From contig NZ_FOLQ01000002.1 of NCBI RefSeq assembly GCF_900112365.1, forward strand, positions 186,001-250,000: a DNA stretch of 64,000 nt, read 5' to 3'. This document shows, piece after piece, positions 33,378-42,839 of the stretch. How positions within the stretch are numbered: the stretch's first letter is position 1; each line of letters opens with the position of its first letter. The position numbers and the translations under genes were made by a program. Origin of the DNA: Spirosoma endophyticum. GTDB lineage: Bacteria; Bacteroidota; Bacteroidia; Cytophagales; Spirosomataceae. The notes below the pieces were generated by a model, which worked only from the letters and a program-made list of their open reading frames with translations, was not told the origin of the DNA and did not search any database.

Positions 33378-34490
33378 ATGCTTCTGAAAAAATACATTCT
33401 TACCACTGGTGCAGCTGCACTGGTCCTATCAAGCCTGTCCCTGCCGAATGCCGCTTCAGCCCAAAAAATACCATCGTTGAAAGACACCTTCAAAAAGGAT
33501 TTCGGCATTGGAACAGCGATGAACAACGCCCAAATCGACGAACGGGACCCGGCCACGACAGCCTTTATTGCAAGCCAGTTCAACATGGCCACGCCCGAAA
33601 ATATCATGAAATCGGCACTGATCCATCCAAAGTGGGACACGTATAATTTCGAGATGGCCGATAAACTGATTGTCTTTGGGAAGAAGCACAATATCAAGAT
33701 CAACGGCCATACGCTGATCTGGCATAGTCAGTTACCATCATTCATTCGGGGGATTAAGAATGCCGATTCGATTCGAACGTTCTTTACCGATCACATCAAA
33801 ACAGTTGCCGGGCGTTACGATGGAAAGGTGCTTTCGTGGGACGTTGTCAATGAAGCGCTCAACGAAGACGGAACAATGCGGAAATCCGTATTTCTGCAAT
33901 ACCTGGGTGATGACTTCGTAACGGAAGCGTTCCGTCTGGCCCAGCAGGCGGCTCCCAAAACGGAGTTGTACTACAATGACTATAACAATGAACAGCCCGC
34001 CAAACGCGCTGGCTGTATGGCGCTGATCAAAAAGATAAAGGCTGCCGGGGTACGTATCGATGGCGTTGGTATTCAGGGCCACTGGCACGTGGGCAAAGTG
34101 CCGTTTAAAGACATTGAAGAAAGCATCCTTCAATATGCCGCATTGGGGGTCAAAGTCATGTTTACCGAACTGGACATTGAAGTACTGCCCCGAAACTTTC
34201 AGGGTGCCGATGTGGGCCAACGAATGACCGCTAATGCCCAATCGAATCCCTACCCTGAAGCCTTACCCGACAGTGTTCAAAATCAACTGGCTGCCGATTA
34301 TGAGAATCTGTTCAGGCTGTTTTTGAAACACAAAGATAAAGTCACCCGTGTCACGTTCTGGGGTGTTAACGATGCCGACAGCTGGCTAAACAACTGGCCC
34401 ATTCGCGGTCGTACCAGTTACCCGCTGCTATTTGACCGTAAGAATCAGCCCAAGCCCGCTTTTGAGAAGGTGATTGCGTTAAAAAATTAA
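33378..34490 (+). CDS. GH10 endo-1,4-beta-xylanase (first copy)
   Basis: 370 residues, secreted (signal peptide to about ASAQ). The GH10 barrel is shown by NGHTLIWHSQLPSFI, the acid/base Glu in SWDVVNEALNED and the nucleophile Glu in VMFTELDIEVLPRN; TFWGVNDADSWLNNWPI is the typical C-terminal block. It cuts the xylan backbone between substituents, giving the oligosaccharides handled by the other enzymes. It has no carbohydrate-binding module, so a periplasmic or surface role on soluble chains fits. The C-rich hairpin upstream separates it from the esterases. Confidence 0.95.
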   Translation: MLLKKYILTTGAAALVLSSLSLPNAASAQKIPSLKDTFKKDFGIGTAMNNAQIDERDPATTAFIASQFNMATPENIMKSALIHPKWDTYNFEMADKLIVFGKKHNIKINGHTLIWHSQLPSFIRGIKNADSIRTFFTDHIKTVAGRYDGKVLSWDVVNEALNEDGTMRKSVFLQYLGDDFVTEAFRLAQQAAPKTELYYNDYNNEQPAKRAGCMALIKKIKAAGVRIDGVGIQGHWHVGKVPFKDIEESILQYAALGVKVMFTELDIEVLPRNFQGADVGQRMTANAQSNPYPEALPDSVQNQLAADYENLFRLFLKHKDKVTRVTFWGVNDADSWLNNWPIRGRTSYPLLFDRKNQPKPAFEKVIALKN

Positions 34491-34583
34491 TTTTCAGTGA
34501 GTTATGTTTGTTTAAATTGTTTTTCTATTCCATTTCTTTTCAACTAATACTCAGTCAAGCCTGAGTTAACGTAACGAAATCTG

Positions 34584-35636
34584 ATGAAACGCCTATACAC
34601 AACAGTAGTCCTGACAGCCTTAACCGGTTGCTCGCTGACCACCCTTGCGCAAACCAGCGGTGGTAAAACACCGATTTCACAGCCCTTGGTATCGCATATC
34701 TACACGGCTGACCCATCGGCTCATGTATTCAACGGTAAAATTTATATTTACCCTTCGCACGACATTGATGCGAAGGACGTCAAAGAGGATGATGAAGGCG
34801 GGCATTTTGCCATGCGCGACTACCACGTATTGTCGATGGATAAGATTGGTGGCCCCGTCAAAGACAACGGCGTAGCCCTCGACCTGAAAGATATTCCCTG
34901 GGCGGGTCGTCAGCTGTGGGCACCCGATGCTACGGTCAAAAATGGTATATATTACCTTTATTTTCCGGTTAAAGACAAGCAGGATATTTTTCGCATCGGT
35001 GTAGCGACCAGCAAAAGTCCGACTGGACCGTTTAAGGCCGAACCGGAGCCAATAAAGGGTAGCTACAGTATCGACCCCACCGTCTTCCAGGATACTGATG
35101 GCAAGGCGTATCTGTACTTTGGCGGCATTTGGGGCGGGCAGTTGCAGCGCTGGAGTGGTAATCAGTACGACCCGAAAGGCGCGTTGAAACAGAAAGATGA
35201 GGTCGCGTACCTACCCCGCATTGCCCGGTTGAGCGCCGACATGAAATCCTTCGACGAGCCGGTTCGGGAGGTGCAGATTCTGGATGCGAACGGAAAACCG
35301 TTTCTGGAAAAGGACAACGACAAACGGTTTTTCGAAGCAGCCTGGCTCCACAAGTACAACGGCAAGTACTACTTCTCCTATTCGACGGGTGACACGCATA
35401 ACCTTTGTTATGCCATCGGCGACAATCCGTACGGTCCATTTACCTATAAAGGCGTAGTGCTGAAACCCGTTCTTGGATGGACGAATCACCACTCTATCGT
35501 GCAAGTGGGAGGCAAGTGGTATTTATTTTACCACGATGTGCAGCTTTCCGGAAAGACCCACCTCCGTAATGTAAAAGTGACCGAGCTGACCTACAATCCA
35601 GACGGTACGATTAAGACCATTGATGCCTACAAGTAG
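34584..35636 (+). CDS. GH43 glycoside hydrolase, single domain, possible lipoprotein
   Basis: 350 residues. The N-terminus has a hydrophobic stretch ending ALTGCSLTTLAQ, so either lipidation at Cys or signal peptidase I cleavage after AQ is possible. The GH43 acids lie in YTADPSAHVFNGKIYIYPSH, YSIDPTVFQDTDGKAYLYFG and the Glu in FFEAAWLHKYNGKYYFSYST. The single-propeller form with GIWGGQLQRW is typical of GH43 beta-xylosidases or arabinofuranosidases of a different subfamily from the three earlier GH43 genes. It stands between the two GH10 genes. Confidence 0.9.
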   Translation: MKRLYTTVVLTALTGCSLTTLAQTSGGKTPISQPLVSHIYTADPSAHVFNGKIYIYPSHDIDAKDVKEDDEGGHFAMRDYHVLSMDKIGGPVKDNGVALDLKDIPWAGRQLWAPDATVKNGIYYLYFPVKDKQDIFRIGVATSKSPTGPFKAEPEPIKGSYSIDPTVFQDTDGKAYLYFGGIWGGQLQRWSGNQYDPKGALKQKDEVAYLPRIARLSADMKSFDEPVREVQILDANGKPFLEKDNDKRFFEAAWLHKYNGKYYFSYSTGDTHNLCYAIGDNPYGPFTYKGVVLKPVLGWTNHHSIVQVGGKWYLFYHDVQLSGKTHLRNVKVTELTYNPDGTIKTIDAYK

Positions 35637-35661
35637 TAAGCCTTTCAACTCATTTTGACCT

Positions 35662-36723
35662 ATGCGTAAACTAAGCTGCTTCGCCCTGATTACCCTGACA
35701 ATCGCCTTCGTAGCACCCGAAAAAGGGCTGAAAGATTATTACAAAAATTACTTTCCCATTGGCGTGGCTGTCAACCCGCGCATGGTGCAGTCCGGCCCGG
35801 ATGCTGAGTTGATCAAAGTCCAATTCAACAGCATGACGCCCGAAAATGCGATGAAAATGGGACCCATTCATCCGGAAGAGAACCGCTATAACTGGAAAGA
35901 TGCCGACGCCATCGCCGAATTTGCCCAGCAGAACAACATCAAACTGCGGGGCCATACGCTCTGCTGGCACAACCAGACACCCCGTTGGTTTTTTACCGAT
36001 TCCACGGGTAAAACCGTGAGCCGGGAGGTGTTGCTAGCCCGCCTGAAACGGCACATCACCGACGTAATGGGCCGGTACAAGGGCAAAATTTATGCCTGGG
36101 ACGTAGTGAACGAAGCTGTTCCCGATACCGGAACAAGCCTGTACCGTCAATCGAAATTTTACGAAATTATCGGCGAAGACTACATTGAAAAAGCGTTTCA
36201 GTACGCTCATGAAGCCGACCCGTCCGCGCAATTGTTCTACAACGATTACAACACGGAAACAGCTTCCAAGCGGGACCGGATTTATCAGGTGCTGAAGAAG
36301 TTAAAGGACAAAAAGGTGCCTATCAATGGCGTAGGCTTACAGGCGCACTGGTCCATCTACGAGCCTACCAAACAGGAACTGGAGGAATCCATCAACAAAT
36401 TTGCCAGCCTGGGTCTAAAGATTCAGTTTACGGAAGTTGATGTATCGGTGTATCCTAAAGAACACGAACGCCGGGCTCGTCGCGATACAGACAAAAGCGA
36501 ATTTACACCCGCGATGAACGACCAGCAGGCAGCCCATTACAAAATGCTGTTCGAGGTATTCCGCAAGCACCGCGACAAGATCACCGGCGTTACGTTCTGG
36601 AACCTCAGCGACAAGTACTCTTGGCTGGATAATTTTCCGGTTCCGGGTCGGAAAGATTATCCATTGCTGTTCGACCAGAACGGCCAGCCCAAGAAGGCGT
36701 ATGAGAGTGTAGTGAAGTTCTAA
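35662..36723 (+). CDS. GH10 endo-1,4-beta-xylanase (second copy)
   Basis: 353 residues with a short signal peptide (MRKLSCFALITLTIAFVA). Acid/base Glu in AWDVVNEAVPDTG and nucleophile Glu in IQFTEVDVSVYPKE; RGHTLCWHNQTPRWFFTDS and TFWNLSDKYSWLDNFPVPG are diagnostic of GH10. It differs clearly from the copy at 33378, so the two probably divide the work, for example endo-cleavage of polymer against oligosaccharides. It lies 25 bases after the GH43 gene. Confidence 0.95.
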   Translation: MRKLSCFALITLTIAFVAPEKGLKDYYKNYFPIGVAVNPRMVQSGPDAELIKVQFNSMTPENAMKMGPIHPEENRYNWKDADAIAEFAQQNNIKLRGHTLCWHNQTPRWFFTDSTGKTVSREVLLARLKRHITDVMGRYKGKIYAWDVVNEAVPDTGTSLYRQSKFYEIIGEDYIEKAFQYAHEADPSAQLFYNDYNTETASKRDRIYQVLKKLKDKKVPINGVGLQAHWSIYEPTKQELEESINKFASLGLKIQFTEVDVSVYPKEHERRARRDTDKSEFTPAMNDQQAAHYKMLFEVFRKHRDKITGVTFWNLSDKYSWLDNFPVPGRKDYPLLFDQNGQPKKAYESVVKF

Positions 36724-36773
36724 GCAGAAATCATGTCAACAAAACAGTTTAGCAGCACAACGTCAACGAAAAA

Positions 36774-39260
36774 ATGAAAGTAAATCTGATTGCTGGCTTA
36801 CTAACGCTTTGGTTTTCAGTAACTGGATGGGCGCAACACATCACCAGTGACAAATCTTCCTTTGCCGTTACTGAGGCTGCGATTTACGTCGATAACAGCG
36901 AACCTGAACTTGTAAAAACAGCCGCAACGCTTCTCCAGCAGGACATTCAACGGGTTACCGGGAAAGAGATACCCATCGTTACGGACGTTAATCAAGTGCG
37001 CAAAAACGTGATTGCTATCGGAACGATTCAGCAGTCTTCTTTCCTGAAACAACTGGCTTCGCAGAACAAAATCAGTACGAAGGCTATCAACGGAAAATGG
37101 GAAGCGTCGCTGACACAAATGATTCGTAATCCTGCTCAGGGCATAGCCCAGGCCTTGATCGTGGTGGGTAACGACCGGCGGGGTGCGGCTTATGGCGTGT
37201 TCGAACTATCGAAACAATTCGGCGTTTCGCCCTGGTATTGGTGGGCCGACGTACCCGTTGTGAAGCGAGACGAGATTTACATTAAGAGCGATGTTCGCGT
37301 AACGGATGCACCGAACGTTAAATACCGGGGCTTATTCATTAACGATGAAGCCCCGGCGCTCTCCGGCTGGACTAAAGAAAAATTCGGTGGATTCAACCAC
37401 AAATTCTACGAGAAGTTTTTCGAGCTGATACTTCGGCTGAAAGGCAATTACATCTGGCCCGCCATGTGGGGTAATGCTTTTTACGCGGACGATTCGCTGA
37501 ACATCAAAGTTGCTGATACATACGGCGTTGTTATTGGTACCTCGCACCATGAGCCGCTGATGCGAGCGCATGATGAATGGCGCAGAACGGGGGGAGGGCA
37601 ATGGAATTATGAAACCAACAAAGAAAAGCTGCAACAGTTCTGGCGGGATGGCATCAAACGGGCTACCAATGAAAAGATCGTAAGTGTAGGTATGCGGGGC
37701 GATGGCGATGCGCCCATGTCGAGGGAAACCGCTACGGCCTTGCTGGAACGTATCGTGGCCGATCAACGGAAAATTATCAGCGATGCAACGGGTAAACCGG
37801 CGGCCGAAACCCCGCAGCTATGGGCGTTGTACAAAGAGGTTCAGGATTACTACGACAAAGGGATGCGGGTGCCGGACGACGTGACCCTGCTGCTTTCCGA
37901 CGACAACTGGGGGAACCTCCGTAAACTACCCCGGCTGGATGAAAAGCCTCGCAAAGGTGGGTATGGCATCTATTACCACTTCGATTACGTCGGCGGTCCC
38001 CGTAACTACAAATGGCTGAACACCAACCCGCTGCCCCGAATTTGGGAGCAGATGCACTTAGCCTGGGAATATAAGGTTCGGGATATCTGGATTGTGAATG
38101 TCGGCGACATCAAGCCCATGGAATTCCCAATTTCCTTCTTTCTGGACTATGCCTGGAATCCGGAAAAAATCGACGCTGATGAGTTGATGGCTTACACGGA
38201 AAACTGGGCAACAGACCAGTTCGGGAAACAATACGCCAAAGACATTGCTTTCTTGCTGGCGAAATATGGAAAGTATAATGCCCGCCGAAAGCCGGAACTG
38301 CTCGATGCCAACACGTACAGCCTGCCCACTGGCGAATGGAAAACCGTAGTTGACGAGTGGACGGCGCTGCTGAAAAAAGCGGAGGAAATAAACAACGTAT
38401 TACCGGCTGCGTATAAAGACGCTTATTTTCAGTTGGTGCTGCATCCGATCAAAGCCTGCGCCAACCTGAATGCGATGTATTACAACGTAGCGCTGAATAA
38501 AGACGCTTATCAGCATAAATCGAAAGAAACCAACCAATATGCCGATAAAGTAAAGGAATTATACGCCAGCGATTCGCTGATCACGCTACAATACCATCAA
38601 CTTAACAACGGTAAGTGGAATCACCTGATGAGCCAGACCCACATTGGCTATACGTACTGGCAACAGCCCGACCGGCAAAAAATGCCAGCCGTACGCTATA
38701 TCTCGCCTGATTCAGTGGTGGCAGGTAACTCGACTCCCGTTCAGGTTGCGAAACGGGGGATTTCCATTGATGCCGATCAGTACGCCAAAACCGTAAACAC
38801 CAATGGCGTCACGTGGAAAGTCTTGCCGGATCATGGCCGAACCGGTTCGGCCCTTACGCCTTTTCCGGTGACGGCGGGCGGACAGAAACCCGGTGGTAAT
38901 TCGCCACACGTACAATACGATGTTGTCATGGATCGGGCGGGAGAGGTTACGATCAATGCCTATTTCTCACCCACATTGAATCTGTTCAGGGATGAAAATG
39001 GTTTGCAATACGCCCTGTCGGTGGACGACGAAATGCCACAGATTATCAGCCTCAACAGAGAAGACAAAACCAGCGATAAGGGCATCTGGAATAAATGGGT
39101 ATCGGAGAATATTATTATCAAAGCCACGACCCATAAAATTGCCAAACCCGGAAAACATACCATAAAATTCTGGATGGTAAATCCCGGCGTTGTGCTGCAA
39201 AAGCTGGTCGTGGATTTTGGTGATCTGGAACAGAGCTACCTCGGACCGGAAGTACCGTAA
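36774..39260 (+). CDS. GH115 xylan alpha-1,2-glucuronidase
   Basis: An 828-residue secreted enzyme (signal peptide to about GWAQ) removing glucuronic or 4-O-methyl-glucuronic acid from xylan. An N-terminal domain (about 22-175, with NDRRGAAYGVFELSKQFGVSP) precedes the catalytic barrel with KYRGLFINDEAPALSGWTKE, LKGNYIWPAMWGNAFYADD, GTSHHEPLMRAHDEW, LLLSDDNWGNLRKLP and IWIVNVGDIKPMEFPI. A helical part and a C-terminal beta-sandwich (about 680-828) follow, as in known GH115 enzymes. It is the strongest sign that the locus targets glucuronoxylan. Confidence 0.95.
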   Translation: MKVNLIAGLLTLWFSVTGWAQHITSDKSSFAVTEAAIYVDNSEPELVKTAATLLQQDIQRVTGKEIPIVTDVNQVRKNVIAIGTIQQSSFLKQLASQNKISTKAINGKWEASLTQMIRNPAQGIAQALIVVGNDRRGAAYGVFELSKQFGVSPWYWWADVPVVKRDEIYIKSDVRVTDAPNVKYRGLFINDEAPALSGWTKEKFGGFNHKFYEKFFELILRLKGNYIWPAMWGNAFYADDSLNIKVADTYGVVIGTSHHEPLMRAHDEWRRTGGGQWNYETNKEKLQQFWRDGIKRATNEKIVSVGMRGDGDAPMSRETATALLERIVADQRKIISDATGKPAAETPQLWALYKEVQDYYDKGMRVPDDVTLLLSDDNWGNLRKLPRLDEKPRKGGYGIYYHFDYVGGPRNYKWLNTNPLPRIWEQMHLAWEYKVRDIWIVNVGDIKPMEFPISFFLDYAWNPEKIDADELMAYTENWATDQFGKQYAKDIAFLLAKYGKYNARRKPELLDANTYSLPTGEWKTVVDEWTALLKKAEEINNVLPAAYKDAYFQLVLHPIKACANLNAMYYNVALNKDAYQHKSKETNQYADKVKELYASDSLITLQYHQLNNGKWNHLMSQTHIGYTYWQQPDRQKMPAVRYISPDSVVAGNSTPVQVAKRGISIDADQYAKTVNTNGVTWKVLPDHGRTGSALTPFPVTAGGQKPGGNSPHVQYDVVMDRAGEVTINAYFSPTLNLFRDENGLQYALSVDDEMPQIISLNREDKTSDKGIWNKWVSENIIIKATTHKIAKPGKHTIKFWMVNPGVVLQKLVVDFGDLEQSYLGPEVP

Positions 39261-39266
39261 AAAACA

Positions 39267-41234
39267 ATGCAACGAATTAACCATATGCAAGCCAGATTAA
39301 CCACCATCGTTGGACTGTATCTCGTCAGTTTACTGTTGATAATCACTAGTATAGCGCAGGCTCAAGTTCGTTTGCCCAAATTAATCAGCGATGGTATGGT
39401 GCTGCAACGGGATGCTACGCTGAAGATTTGGGGATGGGCAACCCCAGGCGAACGGATCACCATACGGTTCAATAAAAACAACTACAAAACCGTAACCGAG
39501 GCCAATGGGCAATGGCAGGTAAAGCTGCCCCCCATGCCCGCAGGTGGCCCCTACAGCATGGACATCGTGGGGAATGCCCAGCTTACTGTAAAGGATATTT
39601 TGGTGGGTGATGTCTGGTTTTGCAGCGGCCAAAGCAACATGGTCCACCAGTTAAATATTCATGACGTAACGTATGCCAAAGAAATCAGGGAGGCCGACTT
39701 TCCTCAGATCCGGCAGTTCTGGATACCGACCCTGACAAACCTGCAAAGTCCTCAAAGCGATCTGCCGAATGGGCAATGGAAATCGGCTGTTGGTGAAGAT
39801 GTCCGGCCATTCTCGGCTGTGGCGTATTTCTTCGCCAAAAAATTGTACGATAAATATAAGGTACCCATTGGTATTATCAACGCCAGTGTGGGCGGTACAC
39901 CCATCGAAGCCTGGACAAGCGAAGAAGGACTCAGGGATTTTTCTGACCTGAATGCGACCATTGAGAAGAACAAAGACACTACGTATATCAATAGTCTGAC
40001 TCGGAAACCAACCGCACCGATAAACAGACCCGCCCCGCCCGTTGATTTCGGGATGGCGGGTACTGCCAAGTGGTTCGACGTTGCATACGTACCCAAAGGC
40101 TGGCGACCGATCAACGTACCCGGCTACTGGGAAGATCAGGGAATTAAAGACCTGAATGGGGTCGTGTGGTACCGAAAAGAGATTGACCTACCTGCTTCGA
40201 TGACAGGCAAGCCCGCCAGGGTTTTTCTGGGCCGCATTGTCGACGCCGATGAGCTATACATCAATGGTAAATCGGTTGGGAAAACCACCTATATGTATCC
40301 GCAACGTCGGTACAACGTTGCGGCTGACGTACTGAAAGCCGGCAAGAATGTTTTTGTGGTACGGGTCACCAATAACGGGGGTAAAGGCGGCTTCGTGCCC
40401 GACAAACCCTACTGTATTTTCGCTGACGCCGACACAGTTGATCTGAAAGGCACCTGGCAGTATAAAGTGGGCATTGCCTACCAGCCCTTTGCCGGGGGAA
40501 GTCAAGCCGGGGGCATTAATGCCCAGAACCAGCCGACGGCGTTGTATAATGCCATGGTAGCCCCGGAAATCAACTATGCAATCAAAGGTTTTTGCTGGTA
40601 TCAGGGCGAAAGTAATGCCGGTAAGCCCCAGGAGTACGAAAAATTACAGGTAGCGTTGATCCAGGACTGGCGAAACCACTGGAAACAAGGACCTTTACCG
40701 TTTCTGTCTGTCCAGCTTCCGGGCTTTATGGACTATAATTACCAGCCTACGGAAAGCAACTGGGCCGTGCTTCGGGAAGCGCAACGCAAGGCACTGTCGG
40801 TTCCCAATACGGCGATGGTCGTAGCCATTGACCTGGGGGAATGGAACGATATTCACCCCGATAACAAAAAAGATGTCGGCGAACGACTGGCTCTGTCGGC
40901 TATGAAAACGGCTTACAAAGAAAACCTTGTTTCTTCGGGTCCATTGTACCAATCATCAGCCATCGACGGCAACAAAATCGTGGTTAGCTTTACGAATGTC
41001 GGCGGTGGATTGATCACTAAGGATGGGGAAGAGTTGGGCGAGTTTGCCATTGCGGGTGCTGACAAAAAATTCATTTGGGCGAAGGCCAAAATTGAGGGCA
41101 ATAACGTAGTGGTTTGGAGCGATGAAGTCGCTACTCCCCAATACGTTCGCTACGCCTGGGCCGACAACCCGGTTAATCCCAATCTGTATAATAAAGAAGG
41201 ATTACCCGCTTCCCCCTTTCGAACCGACCAATAA
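39267..41234 (+). CDS. Large SGNH acetylesterase (sialate O-acetylesterase / CE20-like) with inserted sandwich domain
   Basis: 655 residues, starting 6 bases after GH115; an internal ATG at 39285 is an alternative start, and the leader ends near IAQAQ. The esterase is in pieces: nucleophile Ser in VWFCSGQSNMVHQ, Gly block in GIINASVGGTPIEAWTS, QGES-type block in FCWYQGESNAGKPQEYE, and the Asp/His pair in EWNDIHPDNKKDVGERLAL. Between them (about 265-395) is a GH2-like jelly roll (VVWYRKEIDLPASM, ADELYINGKSVGKT). This layout is known in sialate O-acetylesterases and CE20 xylan acetylesterases; here xylan acetyl groups are the likely substrate. Confidence 0.88.
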   Translation: MQRINHMQARLTTIVGLYLVSLLLIITSIAQAQVRLPKLISDGMVLQRDATLKIWGWATPGERITIRFNKNNYKTVTEANGQWQVKLPPMPAGGPYSMDIVGNAQLTVKDILVGDVWFCSGQSNMVHQLNIHDVTYAKEIREADFPQIRQFWIPTLTNLQSPQSDLPNGQWKSAVGEDVRPFSAVAYFFAKKLYDKYKVPIGIINASVGGTPIEAWTSEEGLRDFSDLNATIEKNKDTTYINSLTRKPTAPINRPAPPVDFGMAGTAKWFDVAYVPKGWRPINVPGYWEDQGIKDLNGVVWYRKEIDLPASMTGKPARVFLGRIVDADELYINGKSVGKTTYMYPQRRYNVAADVLKAGKNVFVVRVTNNGGKGGFVPDKPYCIFADADTVDLKGTWQYKVGIAYQPFAGGSQAGGINAQNQPTALYNAMVAPEINYAIKGFCWYQGESNAGKPQEYEKLQVALIQDWRNHWKQGPLPFLSVQLPGFMDYNYQPTESNWAVLREAQRKALSVPNTAMVVAIDLGEWNDIHPDNKKDVGERLALSAMKTAYKENLVSSGPLYQSSAIDGNKIVVSFTNVGGGLITKDGEELGEFAIAGADKKFIWAKAKIEGNNVVVWSDEVATPQYVRYAWADNPVNPNLYNKEGLPASPFRTDQ

Positions 41235-41374
41235 ATCCTTTCCAGTAGTCAGTATCCTCCGCTTAAAATTGGACGACCGTTCAGGATCAAATCAGCATGA
41301 TGCAGCCGCTCGGCATCAAGAAGAAAATCGGCTATCCACCTGATTTACGTAGTAAACGGTCAGTGGCTTCCTCA

Positions 41375-42496
41375 TCACTTTAAAACTGCTCCAATGGCCG
41401 TTTCCCGCACCAGCAAATCAACTACATCCTCAAGCTTACCCCCGCGTTCATAGGCCGCTCGTTGCCGAGCCGAGCCGGTCCCTCCCTGGATAACCTGATC
41501 AACTAAGCTCGAAACTTCATCCCAGTCGTTATACGCTTCCAGAGCTGACCGAACATAGCTCAGAAATTGATAAATGACACTCGACGCGGCAACTGCCCGA
41601 CCAGCCAGGGGATCGATCAGGGTTTGAGCCAGTCCATACCGAGCGGCCTGCCATTTAACTGCCTGTAAGATTTCGGGACGTATCGTCGGTAAAGCCACAT
41701 TTGCTTCAGCCTCCAGGGCGCAGGTTAGGACTAATGCCCGAACCAGACCCGCCACTAAAACAGCCTCGTCGATGGTTAGACACACATCGGTGACGCGAAA
41801 TTCCAGGGTGTCGAAATGCGACGAGGGGCGCACGTCCCAATAAATTTTTGATGCGTCGGCGATACTGCCCATAGCCGTTAAGTCCTCGATCAGGCGGTCG
41901 TAATCAGCCCGTGAATCAAAGAACTGAGGAATACCCGCTGTCGGCCAGCGCCCCCAGATTTCGGTTCGAAAGCTGGCGTAGCCCGTGTCGTCACCCAGCC
42001 AGTAGGGCGAGTTACTGGCCAGAGCCAATAAGGCGCCTAGCCAGGGACGGACCCGGTTCATCACCTGAATGGCCAGTTCCCGATCGGGGATGCCCACGTG
42101 AATATGACAACCAAAAATGAGTTGTTCCCGGGTGAGTTGCTGAAAGTCGGATTCCAGACCTAAGTAGCGTTCGGTGGGTGTCAACTGCTGATCCTGCCAG
42201 TGGGAGAAAGGATGCGTACCGGCGGCCACCAGCCGACTCTCCGATTTTTGGGCGGCTGCGATAACCTGGCCCCTTAACACCTGAAGTTCAAGTCGGACCT
42301 GCTGGAGGGTTTGGCAAATGGAGGTGCCAATTTCGATCTGAGACAGATAGAGTTCCTGGGTTACCTGATCGCCCAGGGTTTGCTGGGCGTTGGCCAGAAC
42401 GGATTTCGCCCGGGAGCGTAACTGCCGGGTTTGGGGATGAATGATCTGATACTCCTCTTCCACACCAAGGGTGAAAGCTTCCAGAGAGAGGGCCAT
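41375..42496 (-). CDS. YbdK-type carboxylate-amine ligase (glutamate-cysteine ligase family 2)
   Basis: 373 residues of the GCS2 family, ATP-dependent enzymes joining glutamate to an amine such as cysteine. Recognised by FTLGVEEEYQIIHPQT at the start, the metal/substrate block FGCHIHVGIPDRELAIQVMN, ALASNSPYWLGDDTGYASFRT and FRVTDVCLTIDEAVLVA. The length is normal. It converges on the xylan locus (140 bases between stops) and is not part of it. Whether the product is gamma-glutamylcysteine is uncertain, since many YbdK proteins have weak activity. Confidence 0.88.
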   Translation of the reverse strand: MALSLEAFTLGVEEEYQIIHPQTRQLRSRAKSVLANAQQTLGDQVTQELYLSQIEIGTSICQTLQQVRLELQVLRGQVIAAAQKSESRLVAAGTHPFSHWQDQQLTPTERYLGLESDFQQLTREQLIFGCHIHVGIPDRELAIQVMNRVRPWLGALLALASNSPYWLGDDTGYASFRTEIWGRWPTAGIPQFFDSRADYDRLIEDLTAMGSIADASKIYWDVRPSSHFDTLEFRVTDVCLTIDEAVLVAGLVRALVLTCALEAEANVALPTIRPEILQAVKWQAARYGLAQTLIDPLAGRAVAASSVIYQFLSYVRSALEAYNDWDEVSSLVDQVIQGGTGSARQRAAYERGGKLEDVVDLLVRETAIGAVLK

Positions 42497-42839
42497 GAAG
42501 GTAATAAGTTAGGTGTGCGCTGAGTAAAAAATAGTTCTACAAGGGTAGCCAGTTTTGGCAAACCGATTCAAGCGGTGACAGCTATGAAACGTTCTGGCTT
42601 TATACACAATTAAAAACGGAGATTACCCTTTTTAGCCAGCCTTGGTTAAATGACTTTCCAGGCCTTGATTCTAAGTTACCGATGTGACGTTCAGAAGCGA
42701 TGGGCCTATAGTGCCGGAGCGAATAAGAATACGTCGCATCATCGGTTGTCACAGGCTCGATCCGTAGTATCCGGGAGGGCAGCATAAAGAGGTGACTCAT
42801 GCTTACATAACAACGTAGCATGATGAGTGTTCATGGTCT
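42497..42839. other. Intergenic stretch without supported gene
   Basis: 343 bases between the GCS2-type gene and the photolyase gene, both on the minus strand. It must hold the GCS2-type promoter. A 73-codon minus-strand frame (42600-42821) shows no domain, signal or family pattern and is not accepted as a gene. No inverted repeat stands out. Confidence 0.4.

Noticed and set aside
42600..42821. 73-codon minus-strand frame between the GCS2-type and photolyase genes
   Set aside because: No domain, signal peptide or coding pattern; likely chance.
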